IMG/VR virus record: IMGVR_UViG_3300035034_003394
Span: 1 to 64,000 of that record
DNA: 64,000 nt
Strand: one strand, 5' to 3'
Source: a virus
Shown here: piece after piece, positions 43,676 to 51,350 of the stretch
How positions within the stretch are numbered: position 1 is the first letter of the stretch
How the letters are laid out: the number at the start of each line of letters is the position of its first letter
Notes under the pieces: model-generated
What the model saw: the letters and a program-made list of their open reading frames with translations, nothing else
The model's database searches: none
What the model was told of the DNA's origin: nothing
Program-made: the position numbers and the translations under genes

Positions 43676-45073
43676 ATGAAAAAATTCTTTAATAAGTACT
43701 TTTGGACGCTACTTATAGTGTTGGCGGCTCTTGGTCTCGCTGGTTCTGCAGCGTACTTTTCTATTTCAGGATTGTCTAAATTATTTGGTGGTGCCGCTCT
43801 TGAGGTTATCATTATGGCATCCTTTATAGAGTTTGGTAAGCTTGCTACTACAGCAGCGCTTCACAGATATTGGACCAAGACAAAGTGGTGGATGAAATAC
43901 ACGCTAACAGCTATGGTGTTGGCTGTAATGCTTATTACCAGTTCAGGTATTTATGGGTTCCTGGCAGGAGCTTACTCTGAAACGTCAATTCAATTAGACA
44001 AAATTCAAGGTAAAATAGAGTTGATAGAGAAGCAACAAGAGCAGAAGCAAACTCAAATCGCTGGTATTGACGAAATCAAGACATCAAAATCTGATAGAGT
44101 TACTTTACTTAATGACACAAGGGTTCAGCAGGAGGCTCGTCTTGATTCGCTTTATAATAAAGGCTGGAGCAGTAGTGCTAAAAAAACACAAATTCTTATA
44201 GAGCAGTCAACAGAGGAGATTCAAAAGCTTCAAGCTGAACTGGATACTATTGCTTTAAAAGTAAATGTGATAAATCAAGAGATTGGAGATTTAGACATCG
44301 AAATACTCGACCTTCAAAATTCAGACATAGCTACAGAAATAGGGCCACTTAAATATATGTCAACAGTTCTTGATAGGCCTATGGATGATATTATAAACTG
44401 GTTCATATTAATGCTTATATTTGTATTTGACCCATTGGCTGTGTTGTTGGTTATATTTGCCAGCAACATATATGATGCTAACAATGAAGGAAACAGGCTG
44501 CCAGAAGATGATAAAAAAAGGTTTTTAGGCCGTCTAAGAGACAGATTCAAAAAACATGAACCAGAAGAGGTGATAGAAGAATTGGTTGAAGAAACCGATT
44601 TAGATGAGGCAATAGAAAACTCTGATGAAAGGCAGAAAAAAATTGTTGATGCAATTAATAGCGTGGATGCTGACTCTGAAATTCTTGATTTTGGTCATGA
44701 TTTCCCAGAAGAAAAAAGCGAAGAAGTAGCTGAGTATGTTGAAGGTGAAAATGGTGAATTCGAAAAAAAAGATGAACCAAAGAAAAGTTTTGCAGCAATA
44801 CTTCAGGGTATAGAGTCAAATCCTATTTACATGAGCTTATTGGATACTTTGTTCTTAGATGGTAAAAGAGTTATTGGAGATACTATACCTCCAATAAAAG
44901 GTTTGATTAAAGATATTGAGTCAAGAAATATCGTATATGATAAGAGGGTTGTAGATAATTTCCTTACCGTTTGTAATCTATTATCAATTACTGACATGAA
45001 TGACAAGGATAATGTAAAAATTACAATGAGCTATGAGCAAGCTAAGAACGTTGTTTCCTTGGTGTCAAAATAA
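43676..45073 (+). CDS. Polytopic membrane protein with central coiled coil
   Basis: 465 residues. Transmembrane segments at about 8-30, 38-58 and 75-100, a long coiled coil at about 105-215, then a fourth segment at about 240-265 (FILMLIFVFDPLAVLLVIFA), and an acidic cytoplasmic tail. The FDPLAVLLVI wording resembles DUF4407-type membrane proteins. Early host-type promoter suggests action at takeover, for example superinfection exclusion or membrane remodelling, but nothing in the sequence proves this. Start is ATG 43676; a TTG two codons upstream lies within the promoter. Confidence 0.75.
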   Translation: MKKFFNKYFWTLLIVLAALGLAGSAAYFSISGLSKLFGGAALEVIIMASFIEFGKLATTAALHRYWTKTKWWMKYTLTAMVLAVMLITSSGIYGFLAGAYSETSIQLDKIQGKIELIEKQQEQKQTQIAGIDEIKTSKSDRVTLLNDTRVQQEARLDSLYNKGWSSSAKKTQILIEQSTEEIQKLQAELDTIALKVNVINQEIGDLDIEILDLQNSDIATEIGPLKYMSTVLDRPMDDIINWFILMLIFVFDPLAVLLVIFASNIYDANNEGNRLPEDDKKRFLGRLRDRFKKHEPEEVIEELVEETDLDEAIENSDERQKKIVDAINSVDADSEILDFGHDFPEEKSEEVAEYVEGENGEFEKKDEPKKSFAAILQGIESNPIYMSLLDTLFLDGKRVIGDTIPPIKGLIKDIESRNIVYDKRVVDNFLTVCNLLSITDMNDKDNVKITMSYEQAKNVVSLVSK

Positions 45074-45099
45074 GAAATAGTTTTAGTTTAAAAATATTA

Positions 45100-45130
45100 A
45101 AGGTAGGCAATGTGTCTACCTTTTTTTTTT
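45100..45130 (+). terminator. Rho-independent terminator
   Basis: AAGGTAG / CTACCTT hairpin with a short loop, then ten Ts. Confidence 0.88.
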
Positions 45131-45134
45131 GCCA

Positions 45135-45146
45135 TATTTATATAGG
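45135..45146 (+). promoter_or_regulatory. Putative late promoter box
   Basis: TATTTATATAGG, only two bases before the ATG at 45149; a near-leaderless transcript would result. Confidence 0.5.
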
Positions 45147-45148
45147 TA

Positions 45149-45496
45149 ATGGAAGAAAAAGAAATAAGAGAAGAAATAAGGCGAGCGTTGCATGAGGCGA
45201 TGCAGCAGGAACACCCATCTCATTCGGTAGTTGGTGGTCACAATAGTTTTCCTTATCACAAGAAAGATGACATCGTAAGGCTTCCAGAGGAAATAGACAC
45301 TAAAGAAGATTATTTGATGAATTGGGATGAAGTTTCTGAAAACAATGACCTATACGGATTTCCAATGGAGGAATTTGTTAAAGGTATTTATGTGGAAAAA
45401 GCAAAGAGAAGTCTCTTTAATATTCTCGACATAGCAGAAATAGTTATCAACAATTTGAAAGAAAATCATCAATTTTATTCAAATTTAGGAGTTTAG
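45149..45496 (+). CDS. Late protein with targeting-like N-terminal helix
   Basis: 115 residues. N-terminal helix EKEIREEIRRALHEAMQQE matches the shared late motif. A His/Ser/Gly-rich stretch follows (about 22-35) and a helical acidic C-terminal half. Ends TAG with nine sense codons before the next in-frame stop. No family recognised. Confidence 0.6.
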   Translation: MEEKEIREEIRRALHEAMQQEHPSHSVVGGHNSFPYHKKDDIVRLPEEIDTKEDYLMNWDEVSENNDLYGFPMEEFVKGIYVEKAKRSLFNILDIAEIVINNLKENHQFYSNLGV

Positions 45497-45542
45497 CCAT
45501 TTTTTAGTTTGCTTATACAGTGATTTATTGGTTTCTTCTGAT

Positions 45543-45555
45543 TATTTATAGGAAA
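45543..45555 (+). promoter_or_regulatory. Putative late promoter box
   Basis: TATTTATAGGAAA, ten bases before the ATG at 45566. Confidence 0.58.
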
Positions 45556-45565
45556 CTTAGAAATT

Positions 45566-45769
45566 ATGGATTTAGTATTAAAAACGATGGAAAAGGTGGT
45601 AATCTCAATTACTACAAATGAGATAGAGAAAAAAGGTTTCGAATTCTTTTGGGACAAAATCAGAAGAACATATCCAACAGAAAAATACGATGTACAATCT
45701 ATAGGTGCTCTAAAAGATAATGAAAAGATAATCTTTATAGAGCTGGTATATAAAAGGTTAAAGGAGTAA
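45566..45769 (+). CDS. Small hypothetical protein
   Basis: 67 residues, alternating strands and one helix (beta-alpha-beta-like: KVVISITTNEIEKKGFEFFW, IRRTYP, then IIFIELVYKRL). Late promoter box upstream. It does not carry the charged N-terminal helix of its neighbours. No family recognised. Confidence 0.6.
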   Translation: MDLVLKTMEKVVISITTNEIEKKGFEFFWDKIRRTYPTEKYDVQSIGALKDNEKIIFIELVYKRLKE

Positions 45770-45854
45770 TTTAAAAAATATACAGAACCTTTTGTTTTCT
45801 CTTGGTTTTTTGGATTAAAATTCTTAAATTTTACAAACATTTAAAGAGATAATT

Positions 45855-47870
45855 ATGGACAGAAGAGCTTTTGGACCAGAAGACGATGATTCTAATACAG
45901 ATAGAATCAAAAAGAATAGTAAGAGCAAAACTCCAATCCTTGACCATTATGGAAAGGATTTAACAGCGTTGGCCACTAAAGGTGGACTTGACCCTGTTGT
46001 TGGTAGAGATGCAGAGGTTGACAAGTTAGTTCAAATCCTCAATAAGAGAAAGAAAAATAACCCTGTACTTGTAGGAGAGGCTGGAGTTGGTAAAACTGCT
46101 ATCGCAGAAGGTCTTGCTTTAAGAATCGCTAACAAGCAAGTTGATAGATGGCTTTTTAACAAAAGAATAGTTGAGATTAATTTTACCTCACTTGTATCTG
46201 GAACTAAATATAGAGGCGAATTTGAGCAACGCATGGAAGACCTTTTAAAAGAAGTAAAAGGAAGTCCAGATGTAATTATATTCATTGATGAGCTTCATAA
46301 TGTAGTTGGAGCAGGTGGAGCATCTGGCTCTATGGATGCATCAAACATCATCAAGCCAGCGCTTGCCAGAGGTGAGATTAAGGTAATCGGTGCTACAACG
46401 GTTGATGAGTACAAGAAGATTATTGAGAGCGATTCCGCTCTTGAAAGAAGATTTCAAAAAATTTATGTAGACATCCCTTCGCCAGAAGAGACTTTACAGA
46501 TTCTAAAGCAGCTTAGAGAAAGGTATGAGAATTATCACAATGTGATTTATTCTGATGAAGTTCTTGAGAAGTGTGTTGAATTTACTGATAGGTATGTTAA
46601 TTACAGAAACTTTCCAGATAAAGCTATTGACGCATTGGACGAAGTAGGTTCAAGAGTTAAGTTGAATAACACGCCAGTTCCAGAAGGAATCAAGAAACTT
46701 GAAAAAGAGCTTGAAGGAATCCAGGAAAAGAAGAGCGATGCTGCAAAGAGTCAAAAATACGAAGATGCAGCAAAGTTTAGAGACAAAGAGAGAGCAATGC
46801 TCGTGAAGATAGAAGAAGAAACTATTAAGTGGGAAGAAAAGCTTAGAGAAACAAGAGTGGTTGTAACCGTTCAGGATGTCGCAGAAGTAATCGCTAATCA
46901 CGTTGGAGTTCCTATTACAAAGATGACAGATAATGAAAACGAGAGATTAATCAACATGAAGAGCTATCTTGAAAAAACAGTTATTGGTCAAAATGAAGCA
47001 GTTGAAAAAGTTTGCGAAGCAATACAACGTTCGAGGTTGGGTATTCAAGACCCTAATAAGCCAATTGCATCATTTTTATTATTAGGTTCAACAGGTGTTG
47101 GTAAAACACACTTAGCGAAGCAATTGTCTAATTTTATGTTTGACAGCGAAGATGCGTTTATTAGATTTGATATGAGTGAGTACATGGAGAAATTCAATGT
47201 AACTAAACTTATTGGTTCACCTCCAGGATATGTAGGTCACGAAGATAGAGGTATACTTACTGAGGCTGTTAAAAACAAGCCATACTCTATTTTGCTTTTT
47301 GATGAGATTGAAAAGGCGCATCCAGATATTTTTAACATCTTCCTTCAAATTCTTGATGATGGTATTTTAACTGATGCTACAGGAAGAGAAATTAATTTTA
47401 AGAACACTATTATCATCATGACATCAAATATTGGTACTGATAAGATAATGGGCAAGAAAACTCTTGGTTTTGGAGTTAACAATGATGAGCATGCAAATAT
47501 TGCTGAAATAGTTGGTATTGAACTTAAAAAACACCTTAGACCAGAGTTGATAAATAGAATTGATGAAAAAATTGTATTCAACCCTCTTAGCGAAGAAGAT
47601 ATTGCTAAAATCGTAGAGCTTGAAATCAAGAAAACAATTGATAGAATCTCAGAAAAAGGTTACGAAATCACTATCGCTAAAGCTGCTAAGGATTATTTGG
47701 TAGAGATAGGTTACGATAGAGAATATGGAGCAAGACCTCTTAAGAGAGCTATTACTCAAAACGTGGAGAATGTGATTGCAAAAGCTATTCTTAACGACAA
47801 TCTTCCTGAGGGAACTAAAATTAAGTTATCATTCGATAAGAAGAATAATAAAATAGTAGCTAAATCATGA
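45855..47870 (+). CDS. clpC: ClpC/ClpA-like AAA+ unfoldase lacking N domain
   Basis: 671 residues. Two AAA+ modules: Walker A VGEAGVGKT at 73-81 and GSTGVGKTH near 420, with Walker B IIFIDELHN and ILLFDEIEKAH. Between them lies a coiled UVR-like segment (SQKYEDAAKFRDKER near 310), typical of ClpC rather than ClpA. The double Clp_N adaptor domain at the N-terminus is missing, replaced by a charged 35-residue extension. A hydrophobic tripeptide LGF follows the second module at the position of the ClpP-binding loop (KKTLGFGV), so docking to host ClpP is plausible. It may redirect host proteolysis. Confidence 0.92.
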   Translation: MDRRAFGPEDDDSNTDRIKKNSKSKTPILDHYGKDLTALATKGGLDPVVGRDAEVDKLVQILNKRKKNNPVLVGEAGVGKTAIAEGLALRIANKQVDRWLFNKRIVEINFTSLVSGTKYRGEFEQRMEDLLKEVKGSPDVIIFIDELHNVVGAGGASGSMDASNIIKPALARGEIKVIGATTVDEYKKIIESDSALERRFQKIYVDIPSPEETLQILKQLRERYENYHNVIYSDEVLEKCVEFTDRYVNYRNFPDKAIDALDEVGSRVKLNNTPVPEGIKKLEKELEGIQEKKSDAAKSQKYEDAAKFRDKERAMLVKIEEETIKWEEKLRETRVVVTVQDVAEVIANHVGVPITKMTDNENERLINMKSYLEKTVIGQNEAVEKVCEAIQRSRLGIQDPNKPIASFLLLGSTGVGKTHLAKQLSNFMFDSEDAFIRFDMSEYMEKFNVTKLIGSPPGYVGHEDRGILTEAVKNKPYSILLFDEIEKAHPDIFNIFLQILDDGILTDATGREINFKNTIIIMTSNIGTDKIMGKKTLGFGVNNDEHANIAEIVGIELKKHLRPELINRIDEKIVFNPLSEEDIAKIVELEIKKTIDRISEKGYEITIAKAAKDYLVEIGYDREYGARPLKRAITQNVENVIAKAILNDNLPEGTKIKLSFDKKNNKIVAKS

Positions 47871-48400
47871 GAATGTTAAAAATAGATTCTGGAGGCAGAG
47901 TATCTATTGGAGGAGAACTTGCTGACTTGTCTAAATTAGAAGACAAGTCAGAATTTCTTTCAAGCATACTTATGTTGGATGTAGAGCTTGGAGAGAGTAT
48001 AACTTGCGCTGATTTAATTCACTTTTTCTATGATGCCAAAGGTTTGGTTAGGAGCGTTTTTTCTGAAGAATACGAAGTTGTTAGAGCGCTTGTATCAGCA
48101 ACACAGTTACCAATAGAGTATAAAGCAATTAGAGTCTATAAGAAATTTAGAATTGAGTTAGAAGACGATAAAGAGTTTGTGTATATGACTCCAGAGATTG
48201 AGTTTGTTAAAACTGCAGCTGGAGATGGCATCAAAAACATTTCAGGACTTCCTGTTTATATTGATGAAAGCATAGAATTTATTAGCGAAGGCGCATCAAT
48301 AAAATCAAACGCTAAATTAAGCTTGTTTGATTTGCTAAATTGTTTGTTTGATGAATTGCCAGCTTTGATTAAGAGTGGCGCTCTATTGTTACCTCAATAA
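47867..48400 (+). CDS. Hypothetical protein coupled to Clp unfoldase
   Basis: 177 residues. Its ATG overlaps the stop of the Clp gene (ATGA), so the two are made together; an adaptor or substrate-delivery protein for the unfoldase, which lacks its own adaptor domain, is an attractive guess. The sequence is acidic, with a glycine-rich start (SGGRVSIGGELADLSKLE) and alternating strands and helices. No family recognised. Its 3' end overlaps the convergent PrsW gene by 12 bases. Confidence 0.65.
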   Translation: MRMLKIDSGGRVSIGGELADLSKLEDKSEFLSSILMLDVELGESITCADLIHFFYDAKGLVRSVFSEEYEVVRALVSATQLPIEYKAIRVYKKFRIELEDDKEFVYMTPEIEFVKTAAGDGIKNISGLPVYIDESIEFISEGASIKSNAKLSLFDLLNCLFDELPALIKSGALLLPQ

Positions 48401-49216
48401 ACCTTTGTTGTTGTAGTCAACTTTTAGAAGATGTTTTCCCATGAACCAAGAAACAATAAGAGCTCCTATAATCATAATGTTGTTAACAATATGGAAGTCA
48501 AGACCTAAGATGCTTACAAAATCTGCATCAGTAACCCCTTTCATAAGATTGAAGTCATAGAGTCCATGAAATAGAGTGGCCGCTAATAGTCCCAGCATCG
48601 TATATCCTGCATGTTTGAATATATTCTTACATCTTCTACCAAGAGCGATGAAGTATCCCATAAATAGACCGCTAAGCATGTGTACCACAACTGAGTTGAT
48701 TGACCTAATCATTAACATCTCGTTCGGGTCAACTCCTTGAAGGTCACCCCAAAGAACTCTGCTAACGTAGTGAATGTTTTCGAATACTGCGAATCCTACT
48801 GCAATCATAACAGAATAGAACATTACAGCAAATGCTGAATCTCTACCATCTCTGGTATCTCCTCTTACTGCATTACCTACTCTGAATGCAAACCACTTAG
48901 ATATTTCTTCAAAGAATGCAACCTGGAAGAATGCAAATACAAATATTGCCCATATAGTAGGTTCTTCTGATAATATAAGTCTACCCCCACCAAGGTCGTG
49001 TGCGACTGCGTGGTATTCAATGTGTTTGTGAATGTGAGGGAATAAGAAATGAATAGTTTTGAGTATTTGAATAGACAAGAGTCCAATAATTATGTAACTC
49101 CACATTGGTCTTTTTTTAACAACACCCTTTGGCGCTCTGTGATAAATGAACAGAGAGTATAATATTGCTGGTACTACAGCGAATAAGAAAAACCATAGGT
49201 TATTGTCCTCAAACAT
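48389..49216 (-). CDS. PrsW-family intramembrane metalloprotease
   Basis: 275 residues with about eight hydrophobic segments. The family's conserved residues sit within membrane helices: E103-E104 in FFEEISKW, E146-N147 in FAVFENIHY, H179 in VVHMLSGLFMGY and H217/D221 in HGLYDF. PrsW of Bacillus cleaves an anti-sigma factor; relatives belong to the CAAX-like protease clan. In this phage it could process a membrane protein of host or phage, perhaps releasing a regulator. Four bases separate it from the next leftward gene. Confidence 0.85.
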   Translation of the reverse strand: MFEDNNLWFFLFAVVPAILYSLFIYHRAPKGVVKKRPMWSYIIIGLLSIQILKTIHFLFPHIHKHIEYHAVAHDLGGGRLILSEEPTIWAIFVFAFFQVAFFEEISKWFAFRVGNAVRGDTRDGRDSAFAVMFYSVMIAVGFAVFENIHYVSRVLWGDLQGVDPNEMLMIRSINSVVVHMLSGLFMGYFIALGRRCKNIFKHAGYTMLGLLAATLFHGLYDFNLMKGVTDADFVSILGLDFHIVNNIMIIGALIVSWFMGKHLLKVDYNNKGLLR

Positions 49217-49219
49217 ATT

Positions 49220-49495
49220 TTACTTTTGAAATTTTTTAATTTGAACTATAAAGGCTTTTTTTATTTCTGCGTTTAAATCAGCAGGAATTTCTACTCCTTT
49301 TTTTCTTTTGTCATGCTCGCTTCCAGCCTTCCAACCTTCTCCTTCATCAAATCCTTCAGTTGCTGTTGTTTCATAATAGTCAAGAATTGCGGTTGTTAAA
49401 TAACCTAATTCCATAGCGCTTCCACCATCTGACTCTCGCTCTTGCATTAACTCTTCGTTTTCTGAGTTTTCTGAGTTTTTTTCTTCTTCTGACAT
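49220..49495 (-). CDS. Small acidic hypothetical protein
   Basis: 91 residues from the ATG that follows the late box; a longer frame would start inside the promoter. N-terminus is Glu/Ser/Asn-rich and disordered (SEEEKNSENSENEELMQERE), then a short helical domain with Trp and a basic C-terminus. Upstream partner of the PrsW gene on the same transcript. No family recognised. Confidence 0.58.
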   Translation of the reverse strand: MSEEEKNSENSENEELMQERESDGGSAMELGYLTTAILDYYETTATEGFDEGEGWKAGSEHDKRKKGVEIPADLNAEIKKAFIVQIKKFQK

Positions 49496-49513
49496 ATATT
49501 GTTTTTTTAGATT

Positions 49514-49526
49514 CTTATTATAAATA
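49514..49526 (-). promoter_or_regulatory. Putative late promoter box
   Basis: TATTTATAATAAG on the minus strand, 18 bases before the ATG at 49495; reads the small acidic gene and the PrsW gene. Confidence 0.6.
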
Positions 49527-49643
49527 GTAAGCATTTTTCTGGAGCTTTCCAATTTGGTTAAAATTTTTTTAACAAATCCTATATTGCCGCAAACGCCCTG
49601 GCTGTCTGGGTTTTTAAAAAAAAATAAAAAACTTTAAAATAAA

Positions 49644-49675
49644 TTTGATTTATCAATTATGATTTTGTATTTTTG
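49644..49675 (+). promoter_or_regulatory. Host-type promoter
   Basis: TTTG (49644-49647), 20 bases, TATTTTTG (49668-49675). Transcription would start near 49681. Confidence 0.6.
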
Positions 49676-49850
49676 TTTCATATTTACAATATCACAAGAG
49701 GACGAAGATGGAAGAGAGCTTCAGGGAGAGTTTTTTTCACTATCTTTTGATGACAGGAAGATGTTTTTAGAGCATTGTCAGAATACCGAAAACATGTTTC
49801 TAATTTTAGAAAACAACACTTACCTACAAGACAAAAAAAAGACTCGATAA
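49659..49850 (+). CDS. Small protein of uncertain start
   Basis: Up to 63 residues, charged, with a DGRELQGEFFSLSFDDRK core. The only upstream ATG (49659) lies inside a consensus promoter, before the expected transcription start, so the real start may be a non-ATG codon such as ATA near 49689, or the ATG at 49761. The stop codon lies in the loop of the terminator that follows. Low certainty that it is a gene. Confidence 0.35.
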   Translation: MILYFCFIFTISQEDEDGRELQGEFFSLSFDDRKMFLEHCQNTENMFLILENNTYLQDKKKTR

Positions 49851-49863
49851 TTCGAGTCTTTTT
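49836..49863. terminator. Bidirectional terminator
   Basis: AAAAAGACTCG / CGAGTCTTTTT hairpin, loop ATAATT, between convergent genes. Confidence 0.88.
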
Positions 49864-49866
49864 AAT

Positions 49867-50280
49867 TTATTCCATATTAGAGTCGCTTGGACCTTCCTCT
49901 ATATCTTTTGGAGAGTCAGGAACTTCTGTGGGTATGTCTCTTGGGTTAATTTGGTTATGAGACCTAAGTTTGTCTTGTGTAGCAACATCCACTTTTCTTT
50001 CTGCATATTTGTTAATACCAAGAAGAGTAAGGTGATGAGCCAGGACCATACCAAATATTGTTATGTGTTCTCCTGGTATAACATACCCAAGCCCTTGCTT
50101 CCACATAATAATAGCATTAATGAGCTCTATTCCAACAAGGAGAAGCATTGATGTCAATATACCTCCAAGTATAAAATAAGATGCCATTCTTGTAGATGAA
50201 ACCTTTCCACCTTTCTTGTCATATACAGATTCGCCTATGTAAGCAAGCATTCTATATATGATGTTTTGTTGTCTTTTCAT
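49867..50280 (-). CDS. Membrane protein with two transmembrane segments
   Basis: 137 residues. Hydrophobic segments at about 33-55 and 70-90, short basic N-terminus, hydrophilic C-terminal tail of 45 residues rich in Pro, Asp and Ser. Size and topology fit class II or III holins, and a second small membrane protein lies directly upstream on the same strand, with the membrane-bound glucosaminidase 7 kb away. Holin function is only a suggestion. Confidence 0.6.
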   Translation of the reverse strand: MKRQQNIIYRMLAYIGESVYDKKGGKVSSTRMASYFILGGILTSMLLLVGIELINAIIMWKQGLGYVIPGEHITIFGMVLAHHLTLLGINKYAERKVDVATQDKLRSHNQINPRDIPTEVPDSPKDIEEGPSDSNME

Positions 50281-50303
50281 ATTATGTTTTGTTATTTGTT
50301 TTG

Positions 50304-50570
50304 TTATCTGCTTCTTCCGTTTTTAAGGTCGTTCCAGAATTGCCAAAATCCCTTATAAGCAATAAGGCTCATGCCAAGAACGCCAAATCCAGCCATAAAC
50401 CAGTTCCAATTTTCTTCTGGGTCAAATTCAAATCGTTCAGAGAAAAATGCTCCCACTATTGTTATTGCTAAAAAGCAAAAAAACAAGAATATGTAACCGT
50501 TTTTCCACATTATTGAAAACCATTTCTTGAAAGAATGGTCTCCGTCTAAAAAGTCTTTTTTGTTTTTCAT
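50304..50570 (-). CDS. Small membrane protein, holin candidate
   Basis: 88 residues. Two hydrophobic segments at about 24-44 and 56-76, charged termini (KNKKDFLDGDHSFKKWF start, DLKNGRSR end), a typical two-segment holin layout. Paired with the membrane gene immediately downstream. Late promoter box upstream on the minus strand, as expected for lysis genes. Confidence 0.58.
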   Translation of the reverse strand: MKNKKDFLDGDHSFKKWFSIMWKNGYIFLFFCFLAITIVGAFFSERFEFDPEENWNWFMAGFGVLGMSLIAYKGFWQFWNDLKNGRSR

Positions 50571-50583
50571 AAGTCTACTATTT

Positions 50584-50596
50584 TTTTTAATAAATA
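50584..50596 (-). promoter_or_regulatory. Putative late promoter box
   Basis: TATTTATTAAAAA on the minus strand, 13 bases before the ATG at 50570. Confidence 0.52.
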
Positions 50597-50645
50597 GTTA
50601 TTAAAAAAGCGGTACAACATGCTTATAATTAAAAAACATCATATT

Positions 50646-51296
50646 ATGAAAAGAGTAGATAAAGTAAAAGAGTGGTTTAATAAAACATTTATGAAACCAG
50701 AAGAAGGAAAAGAAGGGGAATTTAGAAGAATACATCAAAGTTCAGATACTGGTAAAATAAATTGGACTAAAGGGAAAAAACCTTTCACAGAAGGTCCAGA
50801 TGAAGAGCCAGAAGTAAAATACTTTAAGTTTGAAGATGATAAAAAAAAGGGAACAAGATTATTTGAGCCAGTGCCTGAGTATGAGCCTTATAGAAAAAAT
50901 AGATTTAAAGTAGAATTTCCAGGCATACCACCTTATTTCTTTCAGTCGTATAAATATGTTGGAACAGATGTTCACTCTGAAAAAAAATTAGCCCATTCAA
51001 AAAAGATTATAAAAGATGATTATTCTTCTTTTAGAGTTTTGATGCTGTTTCCTAATGCTGAAATTGATATTTGTGAAAAACTTAAAGAACTCGAAGGGTC
51101 TCCTAAAGTTGGAGAAGTTAAAATTCATATTCTTGACCCAACTGGAGTTACAGTTAAGACTATATTAATACCAGAGTGTGAGGTGACTGAAATTAAAGCC
51201 TTTAGAGATTTTGATTATGGAGATTGCGGAGATAAGAGTGATGCTCTACTTTATGGAGAGATAACAATTAAACACAAGCAGCGTAGGTTGTTTTAA
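50646..51296 (+). CDS. Possible tail-tube-like (Hcp-fold) protein
   Basis: 216 residues from the first suitable ATG; one nine codons upstream is weaker. Residues about 85-216 resemble phage tail tube proteins: RFKVEFPGIPPYFFQSYKY, then KVGEVKIHILDPTG, ECEVTEIKAFRDFDYG and a final LLYGEITIKHKQRRL strand. The first 85 residues are basic and disordered. It stands alone, far from the tail cluster, with a terminator behind it. Could be a baseplate tube paralogue; similarity judged by eye only. Confidence 0.5.
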   Translation: MKRVDKVKEWFNKTFMKPEEGKEGEFRRIHQSSDTGKINWTKGKKPFTEGPDEEPEVKYFKFEDDKKKGTRLFEPVPEYEPYRKNRFKVEFPGIPPYFFQSYKYVGTDVHSEKKLAHSKKIIKDDYSSFRVLMLFPNAEIDICEKLKELEGSPKVGEVKIHILDPTGVTVKTILIPECEVTEIKAFRDFDYGDCGDKSDALLYGEITIKHKQRRLF

Positions 51297-51302
51297 AATT
51301 AG

Positions 51303-51334
51303 AAAGCGAATTATTAGATGATTCGCTTTTTTTT
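51303..51334 (+). terminator. Rho-independent terminator
   Basis: AAAGCGAAT / ATTCGCTTT hairpin with an eight-base loop and eight Ts. Confidence 0.88.
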
Positions 51335-51337
51335 GTT

Positions 51338-51345
51338 TACATTTG
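51338..51345 (+). promoter_or_regulatory. Host-type promoter -7 box, leaderless
   Basis: TACATTTG with the ATG five bases later at 51351, so the mRNA should begin at the start codon. No TTTG at -33. Confidence 0.55.
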
Positions 51346-51350
51346 TGCTT

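Noticed and set aside
45493-45840. Leftward 115-residue frame
   Set aside because: It lies opposite the 45566 gene and its promoter; composition (Phe/Ser/Ile-rich) is that of a reverse-strand shadow.
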